Of a stretch of DNA of 64,000 bases, positions 44,559 to 53,084 are shown in pieces. Made by a program: the position numbers and the translations under genes. Source of the stretch: JAIBCC01 sp963763855 (GTDB lineage: Bacteria; Acidobacteriota; Blastocatellia; Pyrinomonadales; Pyrinomonadaceae); contig CAVXPU010000005.1 of the NCBI GenBank assembly GCA_963763855.1, positions 3,305,788-3,369,787 of the forward strand. The letters are read 5' to 3'. The notes under the pieces are model-generated. The model was given only the letters and a program-made list of their open reading frames with translations, was not told the origin of the DNA and did no database searches. Positions within the stretch are counted from its first letter, which is position 1. Each line of letters starts with the position of its first letter.

Positions 44559-46472
44559 TTATCTTCGATTTCCAATCAAAAGCGACAAAGAATCCAACTG
44601 CCGCTGCAAATCTTCCTGCGAAATTTCAGCGTATTTTTCCGGCAAATACTTGCGGTTCGAAGATTCGAAAACTGCGAGAAGCTCCATAAATTTGAGCATA
44701 GTTTCATTGCGACTTGGGAAATAATCATGCAAAGCCAATCGCAAATCATCATTAGTTACAACAACTTCCGCCGTTTCGCGTCTTGCCGCATTTTCTTGGG
44801 AAAGCAGCAAAGTTGCTTCAATATCAGCGGATGAATAACCCAACATTTTGTCCCAAATCTCAGTATTTTCAAGCAGTTTCTCGGCAATATTAAGTTTGTT
44901 ACGCTTCGCATTCGCTTGTCCGATTGCAGAAACTTCTTCGACAGTTTGTGGATAGAAAAACGGAATTTTGCGGTCGAGTCTTCCGGCACGTTTCAAATCA
45001 ATATCAATTTTATCCGGACGATTCGACATCAAAATAAACAAAACCCGTCCGCGATTTGCTGTGTCTGACATAAATTCTTTCATTTTGGCGATTATTCTGG
45101 ACGAAGTTCCGTCGTCGCCTTCGCCTTCTCCGCTATTGCCAAAACTGCGGTCGGCTTCGTCAATAATCACGATAACTTGTCCGATTGCTTTAATTACGCT
45201 CAAAACTTTTTCGAGATTTCCTTCGGTCGAACCAACCCATTTTGAACGGATATTTTTGAGTTTTACGGCTGTAAGTTTCGCTTCGCCCGCAAACGCTGTC
45301 GCAAAAAAAGTTTTGCCCGTGCCTTGAGCTCCGGTGAAAAGCAGACCCATCGGAACGCGATTGTAATGACCCTCACGCATATTTTTGGCGATGAAATTAA
45401 GATCATTTTTAATCGCTTCATTTCCGCCGACGACCTCAAAACCAAACTTCGGCTCGATAAATTCCAAAAGCCCGAAACACTCTTTTTCGATGATTTCACG
45501 TTTGCGTTGGAAAATTAACTTATCAATTTCAGCACGAGCTTTAGCCTTTATTTCATCAGCATTTACAGCAATTTCTTTCTTTTCCGGAGCAAGTAATTTA
45601 ACGATTTCTTCTTCTGATTTGTCAACGGTCATTTGAGCCAGTTGAGTTGCTCTCGCCTTAACTTCCGCACCATCGCCAAGCAATTTTTCGATAAAAGCCG
45701 TCCGTTGATTAAGATCAACTTCGTTTGATTCATGCGGTTTCAAAATCGAAGTTATCTGCAAAACTTTCAGTCCGGCTGTAAGTTCTGCATAACGCCTTCG
45801 ATCATTTTCAGACATTTTTGCGTCAATCAATCCAATAGTTTTCTCACGAGTTTCGGCATCAGGCAAAGGTACCTCAATTACTACAACTCTCGGATTTGAA
45901 ACGATTTTCGGCGATAATTCCGCCAAATTTTCAGCCAGTAAAATAACAATATTATCGTGTTGGGTAACGCTTGGAAGGAATGACCATCGATGAAGCATCA
46001 CAACGGCAGCTCGATCCAAATCCATCTGCATCGAAGGATCGCCCGCAGGTGCGAGAGTTTCGGCGTATTCCAAAATGATTCCGGTGCGAGAAGTGAGTGC
46101 GAATTGATTTGCCGAAAGTAATACCTCAAGTCCTTCTAGCCATTGGGTTTTCGAGTGCGAGCTGCTCAGCGAGCTCAAATATTCGAGCATTTTGCCGCGT
46201 CCATCTTCGACAGTTTTTCGATAAGCGGATCGAAAACCCGTCGCAATATTATAAACGCCGACAAAATCTTTGCTTGGTTGAAGGACATTTTGGACAAGGA
46301 AATCGGTCAACGTCAGCATCTTTCCTTCATGCAAAATCGCATCGTAAACGTTTCCGTGCAGCACGAAAATTGATGCTTCACCGCGTAAATATCGGTGCTT
46401 TAGCTCGTTTGTCCAATCAGGCAATTGATTCATTGGTTCATTTTCTGATTGATTCATTGAACCATTTTTCAA
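44559..46472 (-). CDS. AAA+ ATPase with degenerate N-terminal and active C-terminal modules
   Basis: 637 residues. The first half (about 20-300) resembles a degenerate AAA module (SIFVLHGNVYD, TGIILEYAETLAPAG, NIVILLAENLAEL) without Walker motifs. The second is intact: Walker A GAQGTGKT (381-388), Walker B VIVIIDEAD (433-441), sensor 1 in LMSNRPD (Asn484), and the arginine in GRLDR. Such tandem modules form Vps4/Ycf46-like remodelling ATPases. The N-terminal MNQSENEPMNQ stretch comes from repetitive DNA, so the start could be 46472, 46457 or 46433. It follows the coiled-coil gene by 36 bp and overlaps functionally with the downstream methyltransferase. Confidence 0.85.
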   Translation of the reverse strand: MKNGSMNQSENEPMNQLPDWTNELKHRYLRGEASIFVLHGNVYDAILHEGKMLTLTDFLVQNVLQPSKDFVGVYNIATGFRSAYRKTVEDGRGKMLEYLSSLSSSHSKTQWLEGLEVLLSANQFALTSRTGIILEYAETLAPAGDPSMQMDLDRAAVVMLHRWSFLPSVTQHDNIVILLAENLAELSPKIVSNPRVVVIEVPLPDAETREKTIGLIDAKMSENDRRRYAELTAGLKVLQITSILKPHESNEVDLNQRTAFIEKLLGDGAEVKARATQLAQMTVDKSEEEIVKLLAPEKKEIAVNADEIKAKARAEIDKLIFQRKREIIEKECFGLLEFIEPKFGFEVVGGNEAIKNDLNFIAKNMREGHYNRVPMGLLFTGAQGTGKTFFATAFAGEAKLTAVKLKNIRSKWVGSTEGNLEKVLSVIKAIGQVIVIIDEADRSFGNSGEGEGDDGTSSRIIAKMKEFMSDTANRGRVLFILMSNRPDKIDIDLKRAGRLDRKIPFFYPQTVEEVSAIGQANAKRNKLNIAEKLLENTEIWDKMLGYSSADIEATLLLSQENAARRETAEVVVTNDDLRLALHDYFPSRNETMLKFMELLAVFESSNRKYLPEKYAEISQEDLQRQLDSLSLLIGNRR

Positions 46473-46508
46473 TCAAACAATGATTAAATGATTCAATAAA
46501 CCAATCTC

Positions 46509-47261
46509 TCAATCTACTTTATTCCCAACACTTACAGGATTTGGCTGCCCTTCAAGCAACGGCATAATTATTTCCGCGAGACGCTGTTCTTCCTGAGATC
46601 TACGCGACGCAAATGCCTCGCTTTGACGTTTTACTTCAGCAGTTTGGGTCCGCAAAGCATCCATTTCGGCGTTTTTCGCTTCGAGATATTTCTTAACCTC
46701 GTCGTTTATTTGCTGAATCTTTTGGGAATTCTGAGTTTCAGTTTGTGCAGCTAGAGAATTTAGCATTTGCTGATACGCGTCTAACGCTCTATCTCTTGTA
46801 ACAGCATCAGTTACAGGCACAGTTGGCTCAACATTTTGAGCTTTCAAAGCCATTTTCAGGACTAACGTTTTGGTAGAAAGTGGCTGATCTTTCAAGCTTG
46901 GATCCTGCAGCAGAACAATCAACTTATCGACCGTGAAACTTGATTCATCAACTCCTGCTTCGCTGTAAATATCTGCAAACGCACGACTTGACATATCATC
47001 TGACGTCGCCTGAAAAGTAGGTGTCGGGATATTTGCAGAAACCTGTGCGACCGTATTAGGGCTTGGCGGCGGCGTATCCGTTTCATCATCTACTTTAGAA
47101 ATAAAAAAACCACCCACCGCATCTAAAAATGATGATCCTTTTTTTTCTGGCGTTGATTGATTATCTTCTTCAACTTGCTGTGTTTCTTGTACTTGCGGAG
47201 TCGAACTCGTTAAAGAATCAACATCGCGTAATAATTTGTCTAATTCTGGATTTCTTGGCAT
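46509..47261 (-). CDS. Soluble coiled-coil protein of unknown function
   Basis: 250 residues without signal or membrane helix. A Gln/Thr/Pro-rich segment (20-95) is followed by a compact helical part (100-165, FTVDKLIVLLQDPSLKD) and a long coiled coil (170-235). I do not recognise it. Its place between the toxin-antitoxin pair and the AAA+ ATPase gene suggests it is an adaptor or scaffold of the PspA-associated module, which is inference. Confidence 0.65.
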   Translation of the reverse strand: MPRNPELDKLLRDVDSLTSSTPQVQETQQVEEDNQSTPEKKGSSFLDAVGGFFISKVDDETDTPPPSPNTVAQVSANIPTPTFQATSDDMSSRAFADIYSEAGVDESSFTVDKLIVLLQDPSLKDQPLSTKTLVLKMALKAQNVEPTVPVTDAVTRDRALDAYQQMLNSLAAQTETQNSQKIQQINDEVKKYLEAKNAEMDALRTQTAEVKRQSEAFASRRSQEEQRLAEIIMPLLEGQPNPVSVGNKVD

Positions 47262-47266
47262 AGTAA

Positions 47267-47578
47267 TTACTCATCTAAAAGACTTCTTTGTTTGGTAGAA
47301 CGAACTCGCAAAATAAATACTCTTTCGGCTTGAACTGAAAACAAAATCCTATAGTTATTGGGCTTATTTCCATAAAAAAGTTGTCGCACAACAACATCAA
47401 ATGCTTCACTTTCAGGACTTATAGGGCATCTTTCTGGAAACTTTGAAAGCGATGCCACCGCTTGGCTTATTCCCCAAAGCCACTTTTCTGCCCAATCAGA
47501 ATTATTTTCTAAGAGCCATGTATTTATCTCAAAAATATCAGCCTTAGCAGAAGGCGTGATGACAACTTCAAATAACAC
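47267..47578 (-). CDS. RelE/ParE-family toxin
   Basis: 103 residues from GTG 47578. The pattern VVITPSAKADIFEINTWLLEN, LWGISQAVASL, VVRQLFYGNKPNNYRILFSV and VFILRVRS is the ParE/RelE toxin fold. Its start overlaps the antitoxin stop by one base (TAGTG). It would act as a ribosome-dependent mRNA ribonuclease or gyrase inhibitor. Confidence 0.82.
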   Translation of the reverse strand: MLFEVVITPSAKADIFEINTWLLENNSDWAEKWLWGISQAVASLSKFPERCPISPESEAFDVVVRQLFYGNKPNNYRILFSVQAERVFILRVRSTKQRSLLDE

Positions 47579-47865
47579 TAAGCAACCTCAATTGTTTGCA
47601 AAAGTTCTGCAAAAACCTTTTCCGCAGATTCGCCTTTTCCAAGCTTCATCTCAGCAATTGCAGGTTTTAGGGCTTCGATTGTTTCAAGTTTTTCAGAAAT
47701 TTCGAGCAATTTTTGATAACTTCCCGCGTCTTGGACAACTAATTCCGCCTTTCCGTTAATTGTTAAAATAAGAGGTTTTCCAGTTTCTTTCAATTGTTCA
47801 ACAAATTCACTTGTTTTACGTTTGAAATTAGAAAGGGAATCTATTTCATCTCTTAGGTTTATCAT
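47578..47865 (-). CDS. Phd/YefM-type antitoxin
   Basis: 95 residues from the ATG at 47865. An ATG at 47883 adds only six residues. The sequence INLRDEIDSLSNFKRKTSEFVEQLKETGKPLILTINGKAELVVQD is the DNA-binding half of Phd antitoxins, with a helical toxin-neutralising tail. It should repress its own promoter. The pair lies inside the PspA-associated operon. Confidence 0.85.
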   Translation of the reverse strand: MINLRDEIDSLSNFKRKTSEFVEQLKETGKPLILTINGKAELVVQDAGSYQKLLEISEKLETIEALKPAIAEMKLGKGESAEKVFAELLQTIEVA

Positions 47866-47919
47866 TTCACAATCTCCTTGCATTAAATTTAGTGCAAATT
47901 TGATGCAGAGTCAATACTT

Positions 47920-48768
47920 TCATTTAACTCTTCTTAAATTTCCTTGTTTTTCCCTTTGCAAATTAGGATTGACAGGTTGCAAATCAGGCAAAGGAATTGG
48001 GATGTCTTCGTCGCTCAAAACATCCTCGTAAGTCGCTTTCAATTCTTCATCGATATCGAGGGTCATCAGTAAATTATTAACAGCTGACGACATATCTTCT
48101 GGATTTCCTGTGGTCGTAACTTCATCATGCAATAGGTTTAGCGAATTTTTGACAACTGCGAGCCGTGCTTCCAAAAGTCTTTGTAGATCAGACATTTGCA
48201 AGGCTCTCGTTAGTCTTTGCTTTAAAATTCGTGCGTTTTGTTTCAATGCTTCTTGGACTTTCGAATTTTTTTCAATTTGCAATAAATTGACGTTATTCTG
48301 TAGTTCTTCCTGCAAGCGTTTCGTCAGGCGATTTACATCTTTTGTTGAAGTAAGATAATGGGCGTTGAGCATTCTCGCATATTCAAATCGAAAAGAGCCG
48401 AGTTTTGTGATCAAATCCTTGAGCAAAAAATTATCGCTTGCATCAGAACCTTGAAATTTTTGCTCAATTTCATTACAGATCTGCTCAACCGATATAAAAT
48501 CCTGACTATATTGCGGCGGAAGCTTTTGTGCGATTTCTACCGATTTTTCAGCCAAATTTTCTTGCCCCTCAATTTGCTGCCGTAATCGAAAATACCGTTG
48601 AATCGGTTCGATTTGTGCCAAAATTAACGCAAAAATCTGCCCGGCAAGTAGCAATGCACCAAAGCCAATGAAATTCACGACTAGCATCAAAAACAGCATT
48701 ATGCCGACAAATGCCAGATTCCATTGGCTCGTCAATACTTCTTTAACGTAATTCGGCTCTTGCTGCAT
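47920..48768 (-). CDS. Inner-membrane protein with a cytoplasmic coiled coil
   Basis: 282 residues. Two adjacent hydrophobic segments (about 17-36 and 38-53) form a hairpin anchor. The rest is predicted helical and coiled coil (residues 60-240), ending in a Pro-rich tail (IPIPLPDLQPVNPN). I do not recognise the family. Its gene starts 3 bp after the ABC ATPase stop, so it belongs to the same transcription unit. The coiled coil resembles PspA-type partners, and it might tether PspA or the AAA+ ATPase to the membrane. Confidence 0.65.
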   Translation of the reverse strand: MQQEPNYVKEVLTSQWNLAFVGIMLFLMLVVNFIGFGALLLAGQIFALILAQIEPIQRYFRLRQQIEGQENLAEKSVEIAQKLPPQYSQDFISVEQICNEIEQKFQGSDASDNFLLKDLITKLGSFRFEYARMLNAHYLTSTKDVNRLTKRLQEELQNNVNLLQIEKNSKVQEALKQNARILKQRLTRALQMSDLQRLLEARLAVVKNSLNLLHDEVTTTGNPEDMSSAVNNLLMTLDIDEELKATYEDVLSDEDIPIPLPDLQPVNPNLQREKQGNLRRVK

Positions 48769-48771
48769 AAA

Positions 48772-49635
48772 TTAACTTTGCGTTGATAGCTTCGGAAATT
48801 CGACGTATTTGATTTCTTTTCTGATTGCCAGAAAACGCGGCAGATCCTCTATATTCGGCTGATATGCCAAGCCTTCTCTAATCAAATCATAGTCTTTTAC
48901 TATTTTTGAACCCTCATTTGGCGAGGTTTTGCCTAAGATTACAACCCTATCTGAAATTATCAAAGCCGAGGTAATATCGTGTGTCACGATTATAAAAGTA
49001 TTCTTAGTGTGCTGATTGGCGATACGCTGTAAAAGACTGATTACATTATGGATATTGTTCGGATCAAGTCCGGAAAATGGTTCGTCTAGAATTACATAGC
49101 GACGATCTTGGATAAGCTGCTGAGCAATCGCAACCCGCTGGCGTTGTCCGCCGGAAAGCTGCAAAGGAAAAGAGCTTGCCTGCTGCTCTAATCCAAATTC
49201 GTCTAAGAACTTCTCGGCTTTCGCACTTGCCTCGCTTCTACTCAAACCGCTATTCATCGCAGGTTCGATTAGATTTTGCAACACATTCAGATTATCAAAA
49301 AGCGGATAACGCTGAAAAACCACGCCAATATCGCCAATCTTAACTTGTCGCATTTTTCCGGCTTCATCGATTGAAACTTCGCCCGAATCAGGCTTATCGA
49401 GTCCCGCTAAAATTCTTAGAAGCGTAGTTTTCCCTCCGCCCGAAGGTCCCAAAATGCTTAAAATTTGGGGCTTATGCTGAATGTTTTTTACGGTTAAAGA
49501 AACCTCGGATAAAACGGGCAAACGTTTGCCATTATTCAATTCGAAACTTTTCGAAACTTTATCAACAGTCAATAAAGTTTCCAACATCACGGCTTGAGTT
49601 GGCAAAACTCCGTCTATGCAATCGTTCTCACTCAT
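48772..49635 (-). CDS. ABC transporter ATPase (nitrate/sulfonate/taurine type)
   Basis: 287 residues: Walker A GPSGGGKTT, Q-loop VVFQRYPLF, signature LSGGQRQRVAIAQ, Walker B YVILDEPFSGLD and H-loop IVTHD. It is of the SsuB/TauB/NrtD class. The permease gene precedes it by 4 bp and the coiled-coil membrane gene follows by 3 bp. The extended C-terminal tail (about 40 residues) is longer than in ordinary importers. Confidence 0.9.
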   Translation of the reverse strand: MSENDCIDGVLPTQAVMLETLLTVDKVSKSFELNNGKRLPVLSEVSLTVKNIQHKPQILSILGPSGGGKTTLLRILAGLDKPDSGEVSIDEAGKMRQVKIGDIGVVFQRYPLFDNLNVLQNLIEPAMNSGLSRSEASAKAEKFLDEFGLEQQASSFPLQLSGGQRQRVAIAQQLIQDRRYVILDEPFSGLDPNNIHNVISLLQRIANQHTKNTFIIVTHDITSALIISDRVVILGKTSPNEGSKIVKDYDLIREGLAYQPNIEDLPRFLAIRKEIKYVEFPKLSTQS

Positions 49636-49639
49636 AGAT

Positions 49640-50425
49640 TTAAGCTCTCTCCGCGATGGTTGTGTAAGGAAACAATATTCGTTTTAACCAATAAAAAACT
49701 TGATCTTCCACGATCGCAATTGCCCCAATAATTATGAGGTAAACATAAACTTCCGCTTTTTGATTGGTAGCCGAATACGAATAAATTGAAGCTCCGATGC
49801 CGCCTTCCGTACGGTTAAAAGTTTCGATCGCAACGATCATAACCCATCCCATTGCAGCACTTTGAGCGACTACATCGATCATCGCCGGAAGAGTTGGGCG
49901 AACTACGACTGTCCAAAAAGTTTTCCAATCTCCGTAATTTAAGACCCTTGCAAGTTCGTACTTTAATTGTGGAATTTGCCCGATCACGGCAGTCATGGAA
50001 GTTATTAAAAAGAATGCCATTCCAGCGGAAAGCATCGCAACTTTCATCGAAAAGCCGATCGTAAAAATTGACAGAAAAACTAAATTAAATGCGACAATCG
50101 GCAAATACCTAAACCATTGCAAAATCTGATTTAACGGCTGCAAAAGCGGTAAACAGCTCAAATAGGCAATAACTAAAGAAATAATCGTGGCAAAAACCAA
50201 ACCTACAATATTTAATTTCACCGTTACCCAAGTGTTGTAAATAAGGTTGTTAGAGTCTTGCAGAGCAAACATTCGCTGAAACGCCTCCAGAACCTCGCTC
50301 GGATAAGGCATTCCTTGAACAGGCGTGAACATCCAAAATAGAAATATCACCGCGATCCAAAACACAAATAAATATGCTCGAAACATGCGGCTTGGCTCGC
50401 CTAAAATACGGAAGATTTCGTTCAT
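49640..50425 (-). CDS. ABC transporter permease (nitrate/sulfonate/taurine type)
   Basis: 261 residues with five to six membrane helices and the cytoplasmic EAA-like loop ELARVLNYGDWKTFWTVVVRPTLP that contacts the ATPase. It belongs to the binding-protein-dependent SsuC/TauC class. It is followed by its ATPase and preceded by the OmpA-fused substrate-binding protein gene. Confidence 0.88.
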   Translation of the reverse strand: MNEIFRILGEPSRMFRAYLFVFWIAVIFLFWMFTPVQGMPYPSEVLEAFQRMFALQDSNNLIYNTWVTVKLNIVGLVFATIISLVIAYLSCLPLLQPLNQILQWFRYLPIVAFNLVFLSIFTIGFSMKVAMLSAGMAFFLITSMTAVIGQIPQLKYELARVLNYGDWKTFWTVVVRPTLPAMIDVVAQSAAMGWVMIVAIETFNRTEGGIGASIYSYSATNQKAEVYVYLIIIGAIAIVEDQVFYWLKRILFPYTTIAERA

Positions 50426-50434
50426 AACGTTTTA

Positions 50435-50516
50435 AGTCCAAAGTCCGTAGTCCAAAGTCCAAAGTCGTTTTGAATTTTGCAACCCGACTTTGGACTTTGG
50501 ACTTTAGACCTTAGAC
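50435..50516. repeat. AGTCCAAAGTCC-type inverted repeat
   Basis: AAGTCCAAAGTCCGTAGTCC on the left arm is mirrored by GACTTTGGACTTTGGACTTT on the right arm around a short spacer. It lies between the SBP gene and the permease gene and contributes the stop codon of the SBP gene. Confidence 0.8.
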
Positions 50517-52297
50517 TATTTAAGGATAATTGTAACCCGTCGATTCTTTGCCTTATCTTCGTTGGTTTGTGCCTCTTTTGTTCCTGAAATCGGATTCAGA
50601 GAGCCGTAGCCATCAACCGTGATAATACGCTGATCGTTGATATTTACACGAGATTCATCAGAAGCCTTGAGCCAAGTCCAGACGGATTGAGCCCTTTGTT
50701 TCGACAATTCGACATTCTTCCCGCTATCGCCAACATTATCGGTGTGTCCTTCGACGATAACTTTTGTATTTGAAGCACGAATCAGCAAACTTCTGATTTC
50801 ATTAAGTTTAGCAAGTTCCGAAGGTTTCAGTTCGGACGAGCCGCTATCGAAAGTAATATCAAAATTAGCTTTTACAACCGTGTCTGTTGAATTGGTTTGA
50901 GTCGAACTTCCCGTTTCAGCCTTAACTTCGCCAACCTCGTCGGACATCTTTTTGACAAAGCTAAAATCGACAACTTGGTCAACTGGCGTAAACGTCGGCA
51001 TTCTTTCGGGCAGTAGTTTTTGCAGGCGTTGTGCGTGCGAATTGTATGAAATTCCAAAAACGCTATCCGCCAATCCTTTATTGCTTCCAACACCAAAAAG
51101 ATGTCGATTATCAGCAATATCATTGACCCGCGAACCGCCAAGCCGAACGCCGTTTTCCTCAACAATATCAAAGTATTTCGCCCAGAAACTTGGACCCTTT
51201 CCTTCCATGTTGAAAACTTGTGCGTTCAAAGCCGCTACGCGAGTTTTGAAATAATTCGGATCTTGCTTAATTTTCGCACCCGCACGGGCGAAGCAACGCA
51301 AAAGTGTTTCAATATATTCGGGATGTTTTTTGATAAAGTCTTCGGTCGTAAAAATGATATTCGGCATCATCGCGGAATATTGTTCGGTTGAAATAATCTT
51401 CTGCAATTTTTCAGATTTGCCCTTGTAATTCAATGAACTACGACCCTGAGCAGCCATCACATCGCCTGGAGTCCAAGTCGCAACTGCATCAATTTCACGA
51501 TCCTCATTTTTACCGGTTTTGACGTTTTTCAACGAAACTTTCGCGTTTGAAATAAATTTTTGCGAAGCTTCGATGTGATCAGTTGCGTTTACAAAGTTAA
51601 TCGCGTCAGGATTATAAACCTTTTCATCAGGATTAAGCGGGATTTTGTTATCCGCCGCCCAATTGACAACAACGTTAAAGTCACAATACGGGACCGCAGT
51701 TACAACTAAAGAACCTTTCGCATTTTGCGGATCTTTTTTCCATGATTCTGGTCCCATCAAGCAATCTTCGCCGGACGAATAGCCGCCGCTCCAGATAACC
51801 TTTGCTTTCGGTCCGCGAAGCAATTTATTGGCTCCCGCGATGTCAACTGCAGCCTGATCGCCCGTTGTGGTAACGAACTGCATATTGTTTGAAGCCAATG
51901 CCTCAACCTGCTTCGAAGTATCGTTTTCTACCACGAGTCTGGTGTTTTTGATGCCGGCTTGATAGAGCAAACTATCCGGATGATCGCCCGATTTTCCGGT
52001 TCCGCCAACTGCATCGATGATCGCACTCTGAGCCTGCCAGGTCCAAATTCCGATCGTAACCTCGGGATCGTCAGTTGTCGGCTTTGGTGCTTTAACGTCT
52101 GTAGCCGGAAGATTTTCGCGTTTGATATCTTCAGTGCGTTCTACCGTCTGCTCGGTTTTGCTAACATCTGTTTTCGGACGCAATTTATCCCAAATTCCAA
52201 ATTGCGAAAATGCGACGTAAAGCAAGCCCAAAATTAATGCAAGAGCGAGAATAATAAATCCGGGTCCTAATCTGTAATTTCCAACTTTAATAGCCAT
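50516..52297 (-). CDS. ABC substrate-binding protein fused to an OmpA peptidoglycan-binding domain
   Basis: 593 residues. An uncleaved-looking N-terminal helix (11-30) is followed by a charged linker, then an NMT1/SsuA-like periplasmic binding domain (about 75-430; VTIGIWTWQAQSAIIDAVGG, FVTTTGDQAAVDIAGANKLL, LMGPESWKKD) and a C-terminal OmpA-like domain (about 475-593; ITFDSGSSELKPSE, VIVEGHTDNVGDSGKNVELSKQRAQSV, KNRRVTIIL). It would bind a solute while anchored to both the inner membrane and peptidoglycan. The ligand is unknown. Confidence 0.85.
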   Translation of the reverse strand: MAIKVGNYRLGPGFIILALALILGLLYVAFSQFGIWDKLRPKTDVSKTEQTVERTEDIKRENLPATDVKAPKPTTDDPEVTIGIWTWQAQSAIIDAVGGTGKSGDHPDSLLYQAGIKNTRLVVENDTSKQVEALASNNMQFVTTTGDQAAVDIAGANKLLRGPKAKVIWSGGYSSGEDCLMGPESWKKDPQNAKGSLVVTAVPYCDFNVVVNWAADNKIPLNPDEKVYNPDAINFVNATDHIEASQKFISNAKVSLKNVKTGKNEDREIDAVATWTPGDVMAAQGRSSLNYKGKSEKLQKIISTEQYSAMMPNIIFTTEDFIKKHPEYIETLLRCFARAGAKIKQDPNYFKTRVAALNAQVFNMEGKGPSFWAKYFDIVEENGVRLGGSRVNDIADNRHLFGVGSNKGLADSVFGISYNSHAQRLQKLLPERMPTFTPVDQVVDFSFVKKMSDEVGEVKAETGSSTQTNSTDTVVKANFDITFDSGSSELKPSELAKLNEIRSLLIRASNTKVIVEGHTDNVGDSGKNVELSKQRAQSVWTWLKASDESRVNINDQRIITVDGYGSLNPISGTKEAQTNEDKAKNRRVTIILK

Positions 52298-52307
52298 TTT
52301 TTTTCTC

Positions 52308-52396
52308 CAAGTTGCAGAAAGTTAATGAGTTCACCGAATTGCAGAGTTGAAATAAAATCAAAAAACTCCGCAACTCTGTAACTCAAAAACTCTATA
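52308..52396. repeat. Repeat between pspA and the SBP gene
   Basis: GTTGCAGAAAGTTAATGAGTT and TTGCAGAGTTGAAAT on one side face ACTCCGCAACTCTGTAACTC on the other, an imperfect inverted repeat. It overlaps the end of pspA. Confidence 0.6.
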
Positions 52397-53084
52397 AACT
52401 TTTATTTCCTTGTTGTTGTGCGTTTAAATGTTGCTTACGCATCTCCTGAAATTTTGTGTTAGCGTGAACGCTGCCAACTTGCGATTTGATCTTATCAAGC
52501 CTTGCGTCTAAGCTACTTTCGCTCAATTCTTTGCCGAGATTTGCTTCCGCAATTTTGTTTTTAATATGAGTTCGCACATTGTCCAAAGCTTTCACATCGC
52601 TTTCCATTGAAAGCCCATCGAGTTGTTCTTGAACTTTGATTCGAGCCTCTGCACTCTGCAATTTCGCCACCATCCGGTCTTTTTCGGCAATCAACTTTTG
52701 GCGTTCAGCTTGAATTTTGAGCAAAGCAGTTTTTACATCGCTGGCATCAGCACGGGCTTGCTCCATTTCAACCGTTAAATCCGCGATTTCCGAATCAAGC
52801 ACATCTTTTTTCTCTACCAAAAGCGTTCCAATTTCCTCGTCACCATTCTGAATGGCAACCTGCAATTGGGCTTCGACCTCTTTAACTTCACGAGTTTTCG
52901 TTTCATAACGCTCTTCGATTTCATCACGACGACGAATAATCGCCGCCGCTGCTCCACGAAGTTTGACCGCGTTTTCGGTTAAAGCATCAATTGAATTTTG
53001 ATAAACGATTTCGGGATGATCTTGCTCGACCTTTGAAACAAAAAGCGAGAAAAAACCCTTGATTAAGTTCCATACACGTCCCAT
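52392..53084 (-). CDS. pspA: PspA/IM30-family protein
   Basis: 230 residues, almost entirely helical. It has an N-terminal amphipathic helix (MGRVWNLIKGFFSLFVSK) able to bind membranes, then the long coiled-coil hairpin of PspA/Vipp1 (about 25-190: NSIDALTENAVKLRGAAAAIIRRRDEIEERYE, AIQNGDEEIGTLLVEKKDVLDSEI). PspA proteins are ESCRT-III-like membrane-remodelling proteins of envelope stress. An AGGAG ribosome-binding site precedes the ATG. It heads the minus-strand operon down to the AAA+ ATPase and methyltransferase. Confidence 0.88.
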   Translation of the reverse strand: MGRVWNLIKGFFSLFVSKVEQDHPEIVYQNSIDALTENAVKLRGAAAAIIRRRDEIEERYETKTREVKEVEAQLQVAIQNGDEEIGTLLVEKKDVLDSEIADLTVEMEQARADASDVKTALLKIQAERQKLIAEKDRMVAKLQSAEARIKVQEQLDGLSMESDVKALDNVRTHIKNKIAEANLGKELSESSLDARLDKIKSQVGSVHANTKFQEMRKQHLNAQQQGNKSL

